Shown here: positions 1 to 8,706 of the stretch, in pieces | Layout of the letters: each line of letters begins with the position of its first letter | Position numbering within the stretch: the stretch's first letter is position 1 | From: an uncultured Clostridia bacterium | Lineage (GTDB): Bacteria > Bacillota > Clostridia > Christensenellales > Aristaeellaceae | Assembly: GCA_937907055.1 (NCBI GenBank) | Contig: CALCTW010000034.1 | Location: 1-35,010 of the forward strand | Direction: 5' to 3' | DNA length: 35,010 nucleotides | The notes under the pieces: generated by a model | Seen by the model: the letters and a program-made list of their open reading frames with translations, nothing else | Databases searched by the model: none | What the model was told of the DNA's origin: nothing | Made by a program: the position numbers and the translations under genes

Positions 1-2
1 TG

Positions 3-89
3 ACAAAGGCACGATTCTCCCTCTCGCGAAAATCGTGCCTTTGTTGATGGTCTGAACGCCCTTCACTCACATATTGAGTGAAGGGCGTT
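3..89. repeat. Two tandem perfect hairpins
   Basis: There are two adjacent perfect inverted repeats: 3-16 with 31-44 (14 bp) and 55-69 with 75-89 (15 bp, 5-nt loop). They lie downstream of the minus-strand peptide gene that ends at 124. Neither is followed by a long T tract on either strand, so they may be weak terminators, mRNA 3' ends or repeat elements. Confidence 0.7.
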
Positions 90-123
90 ATTCATGATCA
101 AAACGAAAACACGCCAAACCGTC

Positions 124-312
124 TCATTGACGGGAAAGGTTATCGGAATCGAGCATTTTCCGGATCTTCTGCGCCTCCTGCTCCTTCACACGGCGCTTGT
201 TTTCCTGTTCCGGCCTCTTGAACAGAACCCAATCAAACATAACAGTGTAAAAATCGCCGCCGCTGACCTGCTCCAGTTCTTCCATGTTCATCATCGTCTT
301 GTTCATGATCAT
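124..312 (-). CDS. Small double-glycine leader peptide (bacteriocin-type leader)
   Basis: This 62-residue protein is not a recognised named product. Residues 8-17 read NMEELEQVSGGD-like, the acidic ELxxVxGG pattern of leaders cut by C39 peptidase-containing ABC transporters. Cleavage after GG would release a charged mature part of about 43 residues (starting DFYTVMFDW, ending in a Lys/Glu-rich helix-like tail). The start at 312 was chosen because GGAAAG lies 4 nt upstream; a second ATG at 306 is also possible, and the longer frame from 354 has no ribosome site. No C39 transporter or modification enzyme is in the window. It could be an orphan exported peptide or a signalling peptide. The leader motif is seen; export is inferred. 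Confidence 0.6.
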   Translation of the reverse strand: MIMNKTMMNMEELEQVSGGDFYTVMFDWVLFKRPEQENKRRVKEQEAQKIRKMLDSDNLSRQ

Positions 313-364
313 ACTTCTTTCCGGCACGCTGTGCCTGTTATAATTTTCATTCATTCTGTGTTTC

Positions 365-395
365 TGTCAGGCGGCTTTGCTTTTTCAGCCTGACA
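365..395. repeat. 8-bp inverted repeat upstream of leader-peptide gene
   Basis: TGTCAGGC at 365-372 is matched by GCCTGACA at 388-395. It lies 53 bp upstream of the start of the double-glycine peptide gene, so it could be an operator or part of its 5' UTR. I see no convincing promoter hexamers beside it. Confidence 0.4.
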
Positions 396-522
396 AAATG
401 ATATACGCGCGTACAGACAAAAATCCACGGAAGATCCGAAAATTTTATGATCTTTTTTTGTGGCTGTCAGAACCGGATCTGAAAAACGGGATATCCGCGT
501 TCCGCGCCGACTGTCAGATCAG

Positions 523-554
523 AAACGGGCTGTGCCTGTCGGCACAGCCCGTTT
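523..554 (-). terminator. Hairpin terminator after isomerase-like gene
   Basis: A perfect 14-bp stem (523-536 with 541-554) with a 4-nt loop lies 20 bp beyond the stop of the minus-strand gene that ends at 575. Both arms end in A/T-rich tails, so it may work in both directions. Confidence 0.75.
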
Positions 555-574
555 TCTGTCTTTTATGATGATCT

Positions 575-1771
575 TCAGCGGACCATGTTGATACGGTCCA
601 TCAGATCGATCAGCTGCTGACGGTGATCACCGCGGGAAAGCACGTGGTGATTGCCGATGGGAGAACGCAGGAAGTAATAGGGGTCCTCCAGATTCAGTGT
701 GATCTGCGTACGGCACAGGTTGGGATCGAAATCCATCGGTTCGCTGGTCGCCACCTGTACATGATATTCGCTCAGGTCGCCGGAGCACTTGAAGATGGTG
801 AAGGTATCGGGGTTGAAATGACCGCGGATCGCCACGCCGATGCCGGATTCAAAATGCGTATCGCAGTCATATTCGTCCACCATGTTCACAGGCAGCGTGC
901 AGTGCGCGAAGACAGCCTTCTTCGCGGCGGGATCGATGCGGCTGGGATTGCACATAAAGGCGCCCTTGCCGGTCACGGCCTGCTGCAGCATCATGGCCAG
1001 CAGAGACGGCATATCGCCCTCGCAGCCCGCGGTGATACCTTCGCAGTTCAGGATGGCCAGACCCAGGCAGGTGGTGGTGTGAAGACGATCCAGCAGATCG
1101 AAGCAGCGGACGGTGACAGCGGACAGGCGCTCCTGCTCGCAGATGCGCTTGAGCGCGCCGTAGACATAGAATGCCTTCTGGGTCTCCCCAAAATCAAAGG
1201 CCTTGCCGATCAGCTCCTCCGTCAGGGTATTGGGGATGTACTGCTTCTTTTCAGCCTCCTCCGCCAGACGGGAGACCGGGATGTGCACGACCGTGATGCC
1301 CAGCTTTTCCTTCAGGGCGCTTTCAAAGGGCCTGGAGGCGATGAGCCAGTCGGAAGGATCACCCACCATGCCGATACGCAGACCGCGCAGGGAGGCATAG
1401 GCCAGATCCACTGCCTGCAGGGCACGGATGCGGGCCGCGATATCCTGCACAGTGCCGTGGATGATCTCGCCCTCGCCGCCGTTCTGGTGGATGAAGGAGA
1501 GGATCTCCATGGCGGCAGCCAGAGAATTGCTGGCACCGCTGGTGAGGATGTAGCAGTGCTTCTCGCTCACTTTATCCCAGATCTGCTTAAAAAAGCCTTC
1601 GCTGCCGCCGGAGGCCACATACAGCAGGGCAAAATCGCTTGCCGCGTATTCATCAGCGGAAACGCGCTTGAGTTCCTCGCCCAGCGCTTCCGAAACAGAC
1701 ACGATAAAAGCCGCCGCGCTCTCTTCCGTCATCTGGGAAAGCGGGCTTTTTACCTGATAATAACCGATCAT
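575..1771 (-). CDS. L-fucose/L-arabinose isomerase-like protein
   Basis: This 398-residue cytoplasmic protein resembles the fucose/arabinose isomerase-like superfamily. An N-terminal Rossmann-like half is followed by a C-terminal half with the family-typical stretch near residues 220-275 (a TVRCFDLL segment, then NCEGITAGCEGDMPSLL and a KGAFMCNPSRID segment). True FucI is near 590 residues and AraA near 500, so this is a shorter relative whose substrate cannot be named. It stands alone: no sugar transporter or kinase adjoins it. A GAGGAGG ribosome site lies about 8 nt before the ATG, and a consensus promoter lies upstream. The family call is fair; isomerase activity is inference. Confidence 0.6.
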   Translation of the reverse strand: MIGYYQVKSPLSQMTEESAAAFIVSVSEALGEELKRVSADEYAASDFALLYVASGGSEGFFKQIWDKVSEKHCYILTSGASNSLAAAMEILSFIHQNGGEGEIIHGTVQDIAARIRALQAVDLAYASLRGLRIGMVGDPSDWLIASRPFESALKEKLGITVVHIPVSRLAEEAEKKQYIPNTLTEELIGKAFDFGETQKAFYVYGALKRICEQERLSAVTVRCFDLLDRLHTTTCLGLAILNCEGITAGCEGDMPSLLAMMLQQAVTGKGAFMCNPSRIDPAAKKAVFAHCTLPVNMVDEYDCDTHFESGIGVAIRGHFNPDTFTIFKCSGDLSEYHVQVATSEPMDFDPNLCRTQITLNLEDPYYFLRSPIGNHHVLSRGDHRQQLIDLMDRINMVR

Positions 1772-1825
1772 GACTTATCCTCCTCTGTATCGATGGATGA
1801 TATCTCAGACTTTTCGACAGTTGCT

Positions 1826-1854
1826 ATCTTATCACTTTGCCCATCCCTTGTCAA
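1826..1854 (-). promoter_or_regulatory. Sigma-A promoter of isomerase-like gene
   Basis: On the minus strand TTGACA (1854-1849), a 17-nt spacer and TAAGAT (1831-1826) lie about 55 bp before the ATG. Confidence 0.8.
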
Positions 1855-1881
1855 ACCATCAGCCTGCGCCGGGGCAAAGAA

Positions 1882-1911
1882 AAACGCTTCCCATATTATA
1901 AGGAAGCGTTT
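1882..1911 (-). terminator. Terminator of purR
   Basis: A 10-bp stem (AAACGCTTCC 1882-1891 with its complement 1902-1911) lies just past the purR stop. On the minus strand it is followed by a T-rich stretch. Confidence 0.75.
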
Positions 1912-1928
1912 AAAAACGAAGCGAGGGT

Positions 1929-2741
1929 TTACAGGATCCAGGGCGCGGGGGTCACGCGGGTGGGCACGCCCTCACGGATCTCCTCCAGCAGCATCAGGCT
2001 GGACATATTATCCGGCACGTTGCTCTTGGGATTCGCGATGGCCAGCACGAAGCACACGCCTTCGACAGAAACAGAGAACTCCTTCATCAGGCTGACCATG
2101 CCGTTCGCGGTACCGCCGCCGCGCATGAAGTCATCCACGATCAGCGCCTTCTGACCGGGCTGCACGGCACGGCGGGAAAGAGACATGCTCTCGATACGGC
2201 CGTTGCCGGTGACATAATTGATATTGACGGCACTGCCCTCATACACCTTTGTGGCATGGCGGGCAATGATGAGCGGCACGCCCAGCGCCTCCGCGGTCAT
2301 CAGCGCGACCGGGATGCCCTTGGTCTCCATGGTCAGCACAAAATCGATCCCCTTATCGTAATAACGGGAAGCGATCATCTGACCCATGCCGCGGGTCAGC
2401 TGCGGATCCGCCAGAATATCGGAAAAATAGAGGAAACCGCCGGGCAGACGGCGATCCTCCTGCATGAGCATCTCACAGATGCGCAGAATGAACTTCTTTT
2501 TTTCTTCGGTCTTTCCAGCGGGACGGAAGCGCACGCCGCCGGCCGCGCCGGCCACCGTTTCCACCGTGCCCAGAGAAAAAGCCTTCATGCAATCATTCAA
2601 AAGCGCGAGATCTTCGCTGATGGAAGACTTCGCGGAAGAAAACAGATCGCAGAAAGTGGATAATGTGAAAAGCTTGTTGGGATTTTCGGAGAAAATGCGG
2701 GTCATGACCGCCATTCTTTCTCCGCGTTTGACCTTGTCCAT
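1929..2741 (-). CDS. purR: Pur operon repressor PurR (PRTase-domain type)
   Basis: This is a purine biosynthesis repressor of the Bacillus subtilis type, 270 residues (usual length about 275-285). Residues 1-75 form the winged-helix DNA-binding domain (SSAKSSISEDLALL recognition region). Residues from about 80 form a type I phosphoribosyltransferase domain with the PRPP-binding loop ALIVDDFMRGGGTANG near 197-212. In the family PRPP binding releases DNA; the PRTase fold has no known catalytic role. The ATG at 2741 has GGAGGT 9 nt upstream. A minus-strand TATAAT lies at 2784-2779. The gene is monocistronic, divergent from the Nudix gene and closed by a terminator. The pur genes themselves are not in the window. 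Confidence 0.93.
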   Translation of the reverse strand: MDKVKRGERMAVMTRIFSENPNKLFTLSTFCDLFSSAKSSISEDLALLNDCMKAFSLGTVETVAGAAGGVRFRPAGKTEEKKKFILRICEMLMQEDRRLPGGFLYFSDILADPQLTRGMGQMIASRYYDKGIDFVLTMETKGIPVALMTAEALGVPLIIARHATKVYEGSAVNINYVTGNGRIESMSLSRRAVQPGQKALIVDDFMRGGGTANGMVSLMKEFSVSVEGVCFVLAIANPKSNVPDNMSSLMLLEEIREGVPTRVTPAPWIL

Positions 2742-2778
2742 ACCAAAAACACCTCCGTGTCAAATCGACACAACGGGG

Positions 2779-2807
2779 ATTATAACACACAATATCGAAT
2801 AATACCA
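2779..2807 (-). promoter_or_regulatory. Promoter of purR
   Basis: A perfect TATAAT (2784-2779) lies on the minus strand about 38 bp before the purR ATG. The -35 hexamer at 17-bp spacing (TGGTAT, 2807-2802) is poor, so an activator or another spacing may apply. Confidence 0.55.
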
Positions 2808-2874
2808 TAGATTTTTTAAATAATGTTCGTGTTTATTTTTTGTTTTTAGCAAGGTCCCGGCGCCATGCTTTGCC

Positions 2875-2903
2875 TTGCGGCTTTCCGGGCGCGGTGGTAT
2901 ACT
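2875..2903 (+). promoter_or_regulatory. Promoter of Nudix gene
   Basis: TTGCGG (2875-2880), a 17-nt spacer and TATACT (2898-2903) lie 30 bp before the ATG at 2933. Confidence 0.7.
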
Positions 2904-2932
2904 GTGCCTATCATCCCAAGCGAGGTATCTTC

Positions 2933-3412
2933 ATGAGCATATCCAATATGACCACCCTGTGCTACCCGGAAAAAGACGGCTGCTATCTGATGCTGCACCG
3001 GGTGAAAAAGAAAAACGATATCAACCATGATAAATGGCTGGGGGTGGGCGGTCATTTTGAAGACGGCGAATCACCGGAGGACTGTGTTCTGCGCGAAACA
3101 AAGGAAGAGACCGGGCTCACGCTGCTCGATCCCAGTCTTCGCGGCGTGATCACGTTCGTTTCCGGCGCGGATAACGAATATATGTTCCTTTTTACCGCCA
3201 CAAAATGGCAGGGCACGCAGACCCTGTGCGATGAGGGAACGCTGGAGTGGATCCCGAAGGAGAAGATCGCCTCCCTGCCGATCTGGGAGGGCGACAAGAT
3301 CTTTTTTGCCCTGCTGGAAGAGCCGGACCGCGCCTTTTTCTCTCTCAAGCTCATTTATGAGGGGGACCGCCTGACACAGGCCGTGCTGGACGGCGCGCCC
3401 TATCCGATCTGA
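2933..3412 (+). CDS. Nudix hydrolase (8-oxo-dGTP diphosphatase-like)
   Basis: This 159-residue protein carries a complete Nudix box (G-x5-E-x7-RE-x2-EE-x-G) at about residues 42-64, written GHFEDGE then RETKEETGL. Nudix enzymes hydrolyse nucleoside diphosphates linked to another moiety with Mg2+ held by the RExxEE glutamates. The short length and N-terminal LCYPEKDG / MLHRVKKKND region resemble MutT/YtkD-like 8-oxo-dGTP diphosphatases, but substrate cannot be fixed from sequence. The start was chosen at 2933 because GAGG (2922-2925) lies 7 nt upstream and a promoter ends 30 bp before it; the in-frame ATG at 2840 is upstream of that promoter. The gene has its own promoter and no obvious partner. 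Confidence 0.85.
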   Translation: MSISNMTTLCYPEKDGCYLMLHRVKKKNDINHDKWLGVGGHFEDGESPEDCVLRETKEETGLTLLDPSLRGVITFVSGADNEYMFLFTATKWQGTQTLCDEGTLEWIPKEKIASLPIWEGDKIFFALLEEPDRAFFSLKLIYEGDRLTQAVLDGAPYPI

Positions 3413-3439
3413 TGATTTGTAAACAACCCCTTCCCTGCC

Positions 3440-3469
3440 TTGACCCTCCCCTTTTCTTCATGCTAAAAT
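3440..3469 (+). promoter_or_regulatory. Extended -10 promoter of PBP gene
   Basis: TTGACC (3440-3445), an 18-nt spacer and TAAAAT (3464-3469) with a TGc extended -10 directly before it. Confidence 0.7.
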
Positions 3470-3478
3470 ACCCCTGTC

Positions 3479-3502
3479 CCGGAGCGCGTTTTTCCGCTCC
3501 GG
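3479..3502 (+). other. 5' UTR hairpin at start of PBP transcript
   Basis: CCGGAGCG (3479-3486) is complementary to 3495-3502. It sits 10 bp after the -10 box, so it would form right at the mRNA 5' end, 11 nt before the AGGAGG ribosome site at 3514-3519. It may be a 5' stabiliser. There is no T tract after it. Confidence 0.55.
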
Positions 3503-3526
3503 ATCGCGAACACAGGAGGCTTTCCC

Positions 3527-6500
3527 TTGACGGAATTCAACCATAACAACGGCGGCAGCGATCCCGCCGGTGAGACCCGTCCTTTTGCCCTTCCTGCCGA
3601 TGACCGGCCGGGGGCTGTTTCCGATACCCAGACCTTCGCGCCCGGAGAAGTCCAGGGCTACACAGATCCCCTCGGAGCCGCCGGATATCCGGAGGATGAA
3701 CAGCCCCGCAAGGCCTATTTTGACGATCACACCGATCCCTACCCCGAAGCGGCCCCTGCCTGGGAGCCGGAGGCCGATAACGGGAACGGCTATGATATCT
3801 CCGATGATCCCGCGCTGCAGATCGGGGATGTGCCGCCGCCGGAGCGCACGTTCGCCCCGGACGAGGACGAAGAAAAGAATCACAAGCGCAGCATCTTCAA
3901 GAAGCGCAAGCGCAAGCCCAGCTTCGTGCTGGCCGTCATCATCAATTCGCTCCGCCTGCTGCTGCTCATCATCCTGCTGGTGGGTCTGAGCGGCGTGGGC
4001 GCCGTGATCGGCATCGCCAAGGGCTATATGGACAGCGCGCCGGAGCTGGATCTGGCCGCCATCACCGATCAGGCGCAGACCAGTTTCATCTGCGACCGCT
4101 ACGGCAATGTGATCTGCGAATACATGGGCACGGAAAACCGCGTGATGGTGTCCATCACCACCATGCCGCAGCATCTTCAGCATGCCTTCGTGGCGGTTGA
4201 GGACGCGCGTTTCTACAGCCACAACGGTGTGGATGTCAAGCGCATCATCGGCGCTTTTGTGACCAACTTCACCACCGGCTCCAATCAGGGCGGCTCCACG
4301 ATCACCCAGCAGCTGATCAAGAACACCCTGCTCTCCAACGAGCAGAGCTATAAGCGCAAGATCCAGGAAGCGTATCTGGCCATGCAGCTGGAGAACCGTT
4401 ACACCAAGAATGAGATCCTGGAGAACTACCTGAACACCATCTATCTGGGCGAGAATTATTACGGTGTACAGGTCGCCAGCTACGGCTATTTCGGCAAGAA
4501 TGACCTGAGCACGCTCACCCTGCGCGAGTGCGCCATGCTGGCCGGTATGACCCAGAACCCCTACTATTATAATTGCCGCCGTAATTATTACGTGCGCACG
4601 GTGACCGATCCGAACGAGGATCCGAACACCTACCGCAATATCACGGATGACCGCACGGATTATGTGCTGCGCTGCATGCTTGAAAATGACTTCATCACGC
4701 AGGAGGAATACAACGCCGCGCTGGACCGCAGCACCGCGCACATCCTGCAAAGCAGTCCGGAGAGCACGGAACTGTATTCCTACCCCCACTATGTGGAATA
4801 CGCGGTACGCGACGCCGTGCGCATCCTGCTGGAAAAGAACGGGCTGGAGAATACCTCCTCCAACCGCGTTGCCATGGAAAATGAGCTGCGTACCGGCGGC
4901 TATCACATTTTCCTGGCCATCGATACCGAGATCCAGGAGCAGCTGGAAAACACCATCTACAATTATTCCGATTATCCCACCCTGCGTGACCCGGATGACA
5001 AGATCTACCGCACGCGTAATTCCGACGGCACCTATAACGAGGTGATCCAGCCACAGGTGGCCGCAGTGGTGATGGATTACCGCACCGGCTATGTACTGGC
5101 CATGGTGGGCAGCCGCACACGCCCCACCGCGCGCAAAACGCTCAACCGCTGCACGGATATGAACATGCCGGTCGGCAGCAGCATCAAGCCCATCGCTGTC
5201 TACGCGCCGGCGATCGATATGGGCTGCAGTCCCGCCAGCGTGACCTACAACCTGCCCCTGCCCATCAGCGGATGGAAGGATGACAACGGCCGTGACAGCT
5301 GGCCCACCAACTACGGCGGCAGCAGCTACCGCGGGCCGGAGACCCTGCGGACCGCCCTGAAATACAGCGATAACACCGCGGCCGCGTGGACACTGCTCAA
5401 TTACGTGACCCTTGACCGCTCGGTGGATTACCTGACACGCATGGGCGTGAACAAGAGCCACATCAACGCCACCCCGTTCGGTGTTTCCCTCGGCAGCAGC
5501 GGCATCACACCGCTGGAGATGGCGGCCTGCTTCTCCGCGCTGGGCAACGGCGGCGTGTATCTGGAGCCGCTCACCGTGCTGGGCATCTTCAAGGAATCGC
5601 CCGGCGGCAATGTGGAAACGATCGCCGAATATTCCACCTATCAGGACCGCACACAGGTCTTCAAGGCCTCCACGGCCTATATGACCATCGATATGCTCAA
5701 GGACGCCGTGAGCGGCGGCACCGGTACCGGCGCCAAGATCAAAGGCCAGACCGTCGCCGGCAAGACCGGCACCAACAGCGATCAGAAGGGCGTGTTCTTT
5801 GCCGGGCTTACCGGCTGGTACTGCGGCACGGTCTGGATCGGCCATGACAACTACAAATCCCTTTCCAGCAAGACCACCGGCGGTACCGCCGCCGCGAAGC
5901 TGTGGAACAGCTTTATGACCAAGATCCACAACGTCAAAAAGCTGGATAACAAAGATATTCTCAGCGGCAGCGCTTCGGATTACAATCTGGTCAAGGTGAC
6001 CACCTGCGTGGTGAGCGGCCAGCTGGCGACCGATGCCTGCAAGCATGATCAGATGAACTACGGCACGGTGACCGATTACTGGTTGAACGGCACGCAGCCC
6101 ACCACCTACTGCCAGCTGCACAAGAGCGTGACCGTCTGCAGCGATTCCGGCAAGGCAGCCTCCCCGTACTGCCCTGTCACCTCCGAAAAGGGCGTCATCA
6201 TCCTGCCGGTCGGGCATCCCCTGCAGCGTTTCGTCAACACCCAGTACAGCGGTGTGCTGACGGACTATCTGGGCGACTGGGCCAACCTGGATCTGGAGCA
6301 TTATTCCCTGAACAGTCTGCTCGCCTCCGATACCTGCACCTGGCACAGCGGCTACCAGTCTCAGCCGCAGTATGGCGGCGGCGCCAGCATGAATGTGCTG
6401 AACGATGCCTACAGCCTGCTTTCCATGGGCGAGGCGCAGCTGTCCGTCCTCGGCCCCTACGCCCCCGGCTACAGCGCCCTGTTCAACGCGGTCAGCACGC

Positions 6501-6589
6501 TCAGCCAGCTGCTCAGCGGCAGTCCTACCGATAACGATCTGTACATTGCCATGGCCAACCTGACCCAGGCGATGCACAACGCGCAGTAA
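3527..6589 (+). CDS. Class A penicillin-binding protein (transglycosylase/transpeptidase)
   Basis: This is a bifunctional peptidoglycan synthase of 1,020 residues. A long acidic, Pro-rich cytoplasmic tail (1-115) and a basic patch (119-131) precede one membrane segment (about 132-165). The GT51 glycosyltransferase domain runs about 190-365 with catalytic Glu225 in VAVEDARFYSH and a QGGSTITQQ motif near 254-262. The transpeptidase domain has Ser551-x-x-Lys554 (SSIK), Ser614-Asp-Asn616 and Lys746-Thr-Gly. About 200 further residues after the transpeptidase, Cys-rich at first, have no assignment. The start is TTG with AGGAGG 7 nt upstream; no better ATG exists. It polymerises and cross-links glycan strands outside the membrane. 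recG starts 7 nt after the stop, so the two are probably co-transcribed. Confidence 0.93.
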   Translation: MTEFNHNNGGSDPAGETRPFALPADDRPGAVSDTQTFAPGEVQGYTDPLGAAGYPEDEQPRKAYFDDHTDPYPEAAPAWEPEADNGNGYDISDDPALQIGDVPPPERTFAPDEDEEKNHKRSIFKKRKRKPSFVLAVIINSLRLLLLIILLVGLSGVGAVIGIAKGYMDSAPELDLAAITDQAQTSFICDRYGNVICEYMGTENRVMVSITTMPQHLQHAFVAVEDARFYSHNGVDVKRIIGAFVTNFTTGSNQGGSTITQQLIKNTLLSNEQSYKRKIQEAYLAMQLENRYTKNEILENYLNTIYLGENYYGVQVASYGYFGKNDLSTLTLRECAMLAGMTQNPYYYNCRRNYYVRTVTDPNEDPNTYRNITDDRTDYVLRCMLENDFITQEEYNAALDRSTAHILQSSPESTELYSYPHYVEYAVRDAVRILLEKNGLENTSSNRVAMENELRTGGYHIFLAIDTEIQEQLENTIYNYSDYPTLRDPDDKIYRTRNSDGTYNEVIQPQVAAVVMDYRTGYVLAMVGSRTRPTARKTLNRCTDMNMPVGSSIKPIAVYAPAIDMGCSPASVTYNLPLPISGWKDDNGRDSWPTNYGGSSYRGPETLRTALKYSDNTAAAWTLLNYVTLDRSVDYLTRMGVNKSHINATPFGVSLGSSGITPLEMAACFSALGNGGVYLEPLTVLGIFKESPGGNVETIAEYSTYQDRTQVFKASTAYMTIDMLKDAVSGGTGTGAKIKGQTVAGKTGTNSDQKGVFFAGLTGWYCGTVWIGHDNYKSLSSKTTGGTAAAKLWNSFMTKIHNVKKLDNKDILSGSASDYNLVKVTTCVVSGQLATDACKHDQMNYGTVTDYWLNGTQPTTYCQLHKSVTVCSDSGKAASPYCPVTSEKGVIILPVGHPLQRFVNTQYSGVLTDYLGDWANLDLEHYSLNSLLASDTCTWHSGYQSQPQYGGGASMNVLNDAYSLLSMGEAQLSVLGPYAPGYSALFNAVSTLSQLLSGSPTDNDLYIAMANLTQAMHNAQ

Positions 6590-6596
6590 CAGACGG

Positions 6597-8588
6597 ATGG
6601 AACTGAAGGATATCAAAGGCCTGGGCGAAAAGCGCCTGCAGGCCCTCGCGGAGAACGGGATCGATACGATCGGCAAGCTGATCCTGACTCTCCCGCACAG
6701 CTATAAAGACCTGACACAGGATACGCCTGTCAGGGAAGCCGCGCCCGGCGCCGACATCTGCGTGACCGGGTGCGTTTGCCGCGCGCCGAAGCTCAGCCGC
6801 TTCAAGGGGCTTTCCTGTGTGAGCGCGCTTTTTGAAGATGATACCGGCACGATCGGGCTGCAATGGTTCAATCAGCCGTGGATGAAGGACAACCTGCCCG
6901 AGGACGGCGAGATCACCCTGCACGGAAAGGTGACGCGTACAAAAAAGGGAAATCTGGTGCTGAACAGTCCTCAGATCGTCACCGAACGCGCGCTGGTGCC
7001 CGTCTACACCGCCCTGAAGGCGATCCCGGCGAAGACGCTGCAGCAGGTCATGAAGACCGCACTGGAAAAGGCGGAAGACTGCCTTCCGGAAACGCTGCCG
7101 GATTCCGTACGGGAAAAGTACGGCCTGTGCGGCCGGCATTTCGCGCTCCGTCAGGCGCACTTCCCCACCGATCACGAATCCCTTTCCGCCGCGCTGCGGC
7201 GTTTATCCTTTGAGGGCCTGCTCTTCTATCAGGCGGCCACCGTGATGCTGCGCGGCGAAAAGCAAAAGGGCGAAGCCCTGCGTTTTGACAACGCGCTGCA
7301 GGATTATTTGGCCTCCCTGCCCTTCCCGCTGACAGGTGCGCAGACGCGCGTGCTGAACGAGATCGCGAAGGATATTTCCGCCCCAATCGCCATGAACCGT
7401 CTGGTGCAGGGCGATGTGGGCTGCGGCAAGACGGCAGTCGCCTTCGGCGCCATGTATATGTGCGCCCGCGCCGGGCGGCAGAGCGTGCTGCTCGCCCCGA
7501 CGGAAATTTTAGCCCGTCAGCACTTTGAAAGCGCGAAGGCCGTGCTGGGCAGGCTGGGCATTTCCTGCGGGCTGCTGCTGGGCGGCATGAAGGTAAAGGA
7601 ACGCCGGGAAGCCCTGCAGAAGATCCAAAGCGGCGAATGGCAATGCGTGATCGGAACGCATGCCCTGCTCAGCCGGGATGTGGAATACGCCGCCATCGGC
7701 CTGATCATCACCGATGAACAGCACCGCTTCGGTGTCCGGCAGCGCAATGAGCTGAACCGCAAGACCGCGCTTCGCCCGCACGCGCTGGTGATGAGCGCCA
7801 CGCCCATCCCCCGTTCGCTGGCCCTGGTCCTCTGGGGCGATCTGGATATCAGCGTCATTGACGAGATGCCGGCCGGACGCAAGCCCGTCCGCACCATGCT
7901 GGTTCCCGAGAAAAAACGCGAGGATATGTACCGTTTTCTGATCAGGGAAGCCGCGCTGGGGCATCAGGCCTACATCGTCTGTCCGCTTGTTTCGGAAAAC
8001 GAGCAGATGGATGCCGCCGGCGCGCAGGAGTTATACGCCGAGCTTTCTACCGGTCCGCTGCGTGACCTCCGGCTGGGGTTGACCTACGGCGGTCAGAAGC
8101 CCGACGAAAAAGAAAAGACCCTCGCCGCGTTTTCGGCGGGAGAGATCCAGGTGCTGATCGCCACCACCGTGGTCGAGGTGGGTGTGAACGTTCCGGCGGC
8201 GACCTGTATGGTCATCGAGGACGCCCAGCGCTTCGGCCTATCCCAGCTCCATCAGCTGCGCGGACGCGTGGGACGCGGCGCGGACGAGAGCTGGTGCTTC
8301 CTGATGGCGGAAAAGAACGAACGGCTGGACACCCTGTGCAAAACCGGCGACGGCTTCAAGATCGCCGAAAAGGATCTGGAACTGCGCGGCCCCGGCGATT
8401 TTCTGGGCACCCGCCAGCACGGCGCGCTGCTGCCCGGCATGAATTTTACCGCCGATGTGCGTCTGATCGAGCAGACCCGGGACTGCCTGCGGGATCTTCA
8501 ATCCGGCCCTCCCGAGGATCTGGCCCTCGTGCGCGCGCAAGCCGCCGCGCTCTTCCGGCAGTCGCTTGAAGAGATCGTGCTGAACTGA
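6597..8588 (+). CDS. recG: ATP-dependent DNA helicase RecG
   Basis: RecG is a superfamily 2 branch-migration helicase that reverses stalled replication forks. This copy has 663 residues (family about 680-700). The N-terminal wedge/OB region covers about 1-230 and opens with DIKGLGEKRLQAL. Walker A is GDVGCGKT at 272-279 and the DExH box is DEQH at 373-376. The C-terminal helicase lobe includes TTVVEVGVNVP and QLRGRVGRG, followed by the RecG-specific tail (LRGPGDFLGTRQHG). The start ATG lies 7 nt after the PBP stop with only a weak ribosome site, which suggests translational coupling. All expected motifs are intact. Confidence 0.96.
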   Translation: MELKDIKGLGEKRLQALAENGIDTIGKLILTLPHSYKDLTQDTPVREAAPGADICVTGCVCRAPKLSRFKGLSCVSALFEDDTGTIGLQWFNQPWMKDNLPEDGEITLHGKVTRTKKGNLVLNSPQIVTERALVPVYTALKAIPAKTLQQVMKTALEKAEDCLPETLPDSVREKYGLCGRHFALRQAHFPTDHESLSAALRRLSFEGLLFYQAATVMLRGEKQKGEALRFDNALQDYLASLPFPLTGAQTRVLNEIAKDISAPIAMNRLVQGDVGCGKTAVAFGAMYMCARAGRQSVLLAPTEILARQHFESAKAVLGRLGISCGLLLGGMKVKERREALQKIQSGEWQCVIGTHALLSRDVEYAAIGLIITDEQHRFGVRQRNELNRKTALRPHALVMSATPIPRSLALVLWGDLDISVIDEMPAGRKPVRTMLVPEKKREDMYRFLIREAALGHQAYIVCPLVSENEQMDAAGAQELYAELSTGPLRDLRLGLTYGGQKPDEKEKTLAAFSAGEIQVLIATTVVEVGVNVPAATCMVIEDAQRFGLSQLHQLRGRVGRGADESWCFLMAEKNERLDTLCKTGDGFKIAEKDLELRGPGDFLGTRQHGALLPGMNFTADVRLIEQTRDCLRDLQSGPPEDLALVRAQAAALFRQSLEEIVLN

Positions 8589-8671
8589 TATTCCCGCGTT
8601 TCATCGGCGCGGTTAGGCTTTCGTGTATTGCCCTCACAGGCGGCACGGCCCGGAAAGCGGAAAACCGAATA

Positions 8672-8700
8672 TTGCGAATTCAACATTTCTATGATAAACT
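8672..8700 (+). promoter_or_regulatory. Promoter of degV-family gene
   Basis: TTGCGA (8672-8677), a 17-nt spacer and TAAACT (8695-8700) with an extended -10 TGa. It lies 62 bp before the ATG. Confidence 0.6.
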
Positions 8701-8706
8701 GTTTCT

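Noticed and set aside
377..568. 63-codon plus-strand frame left of the isomerase gene
   Set aside because: No ribosome site, and its end runs through the perfect terminator hairpin at 523-554.
3458..6676. A 1,072-codon open frame on the minus strand
   Set aside because: It is fully antisense to the PBP gene, rich in His/Val/Gly/Ala as expected for the mirror of a GC-rich gene, and has no ribosome site or family motif.
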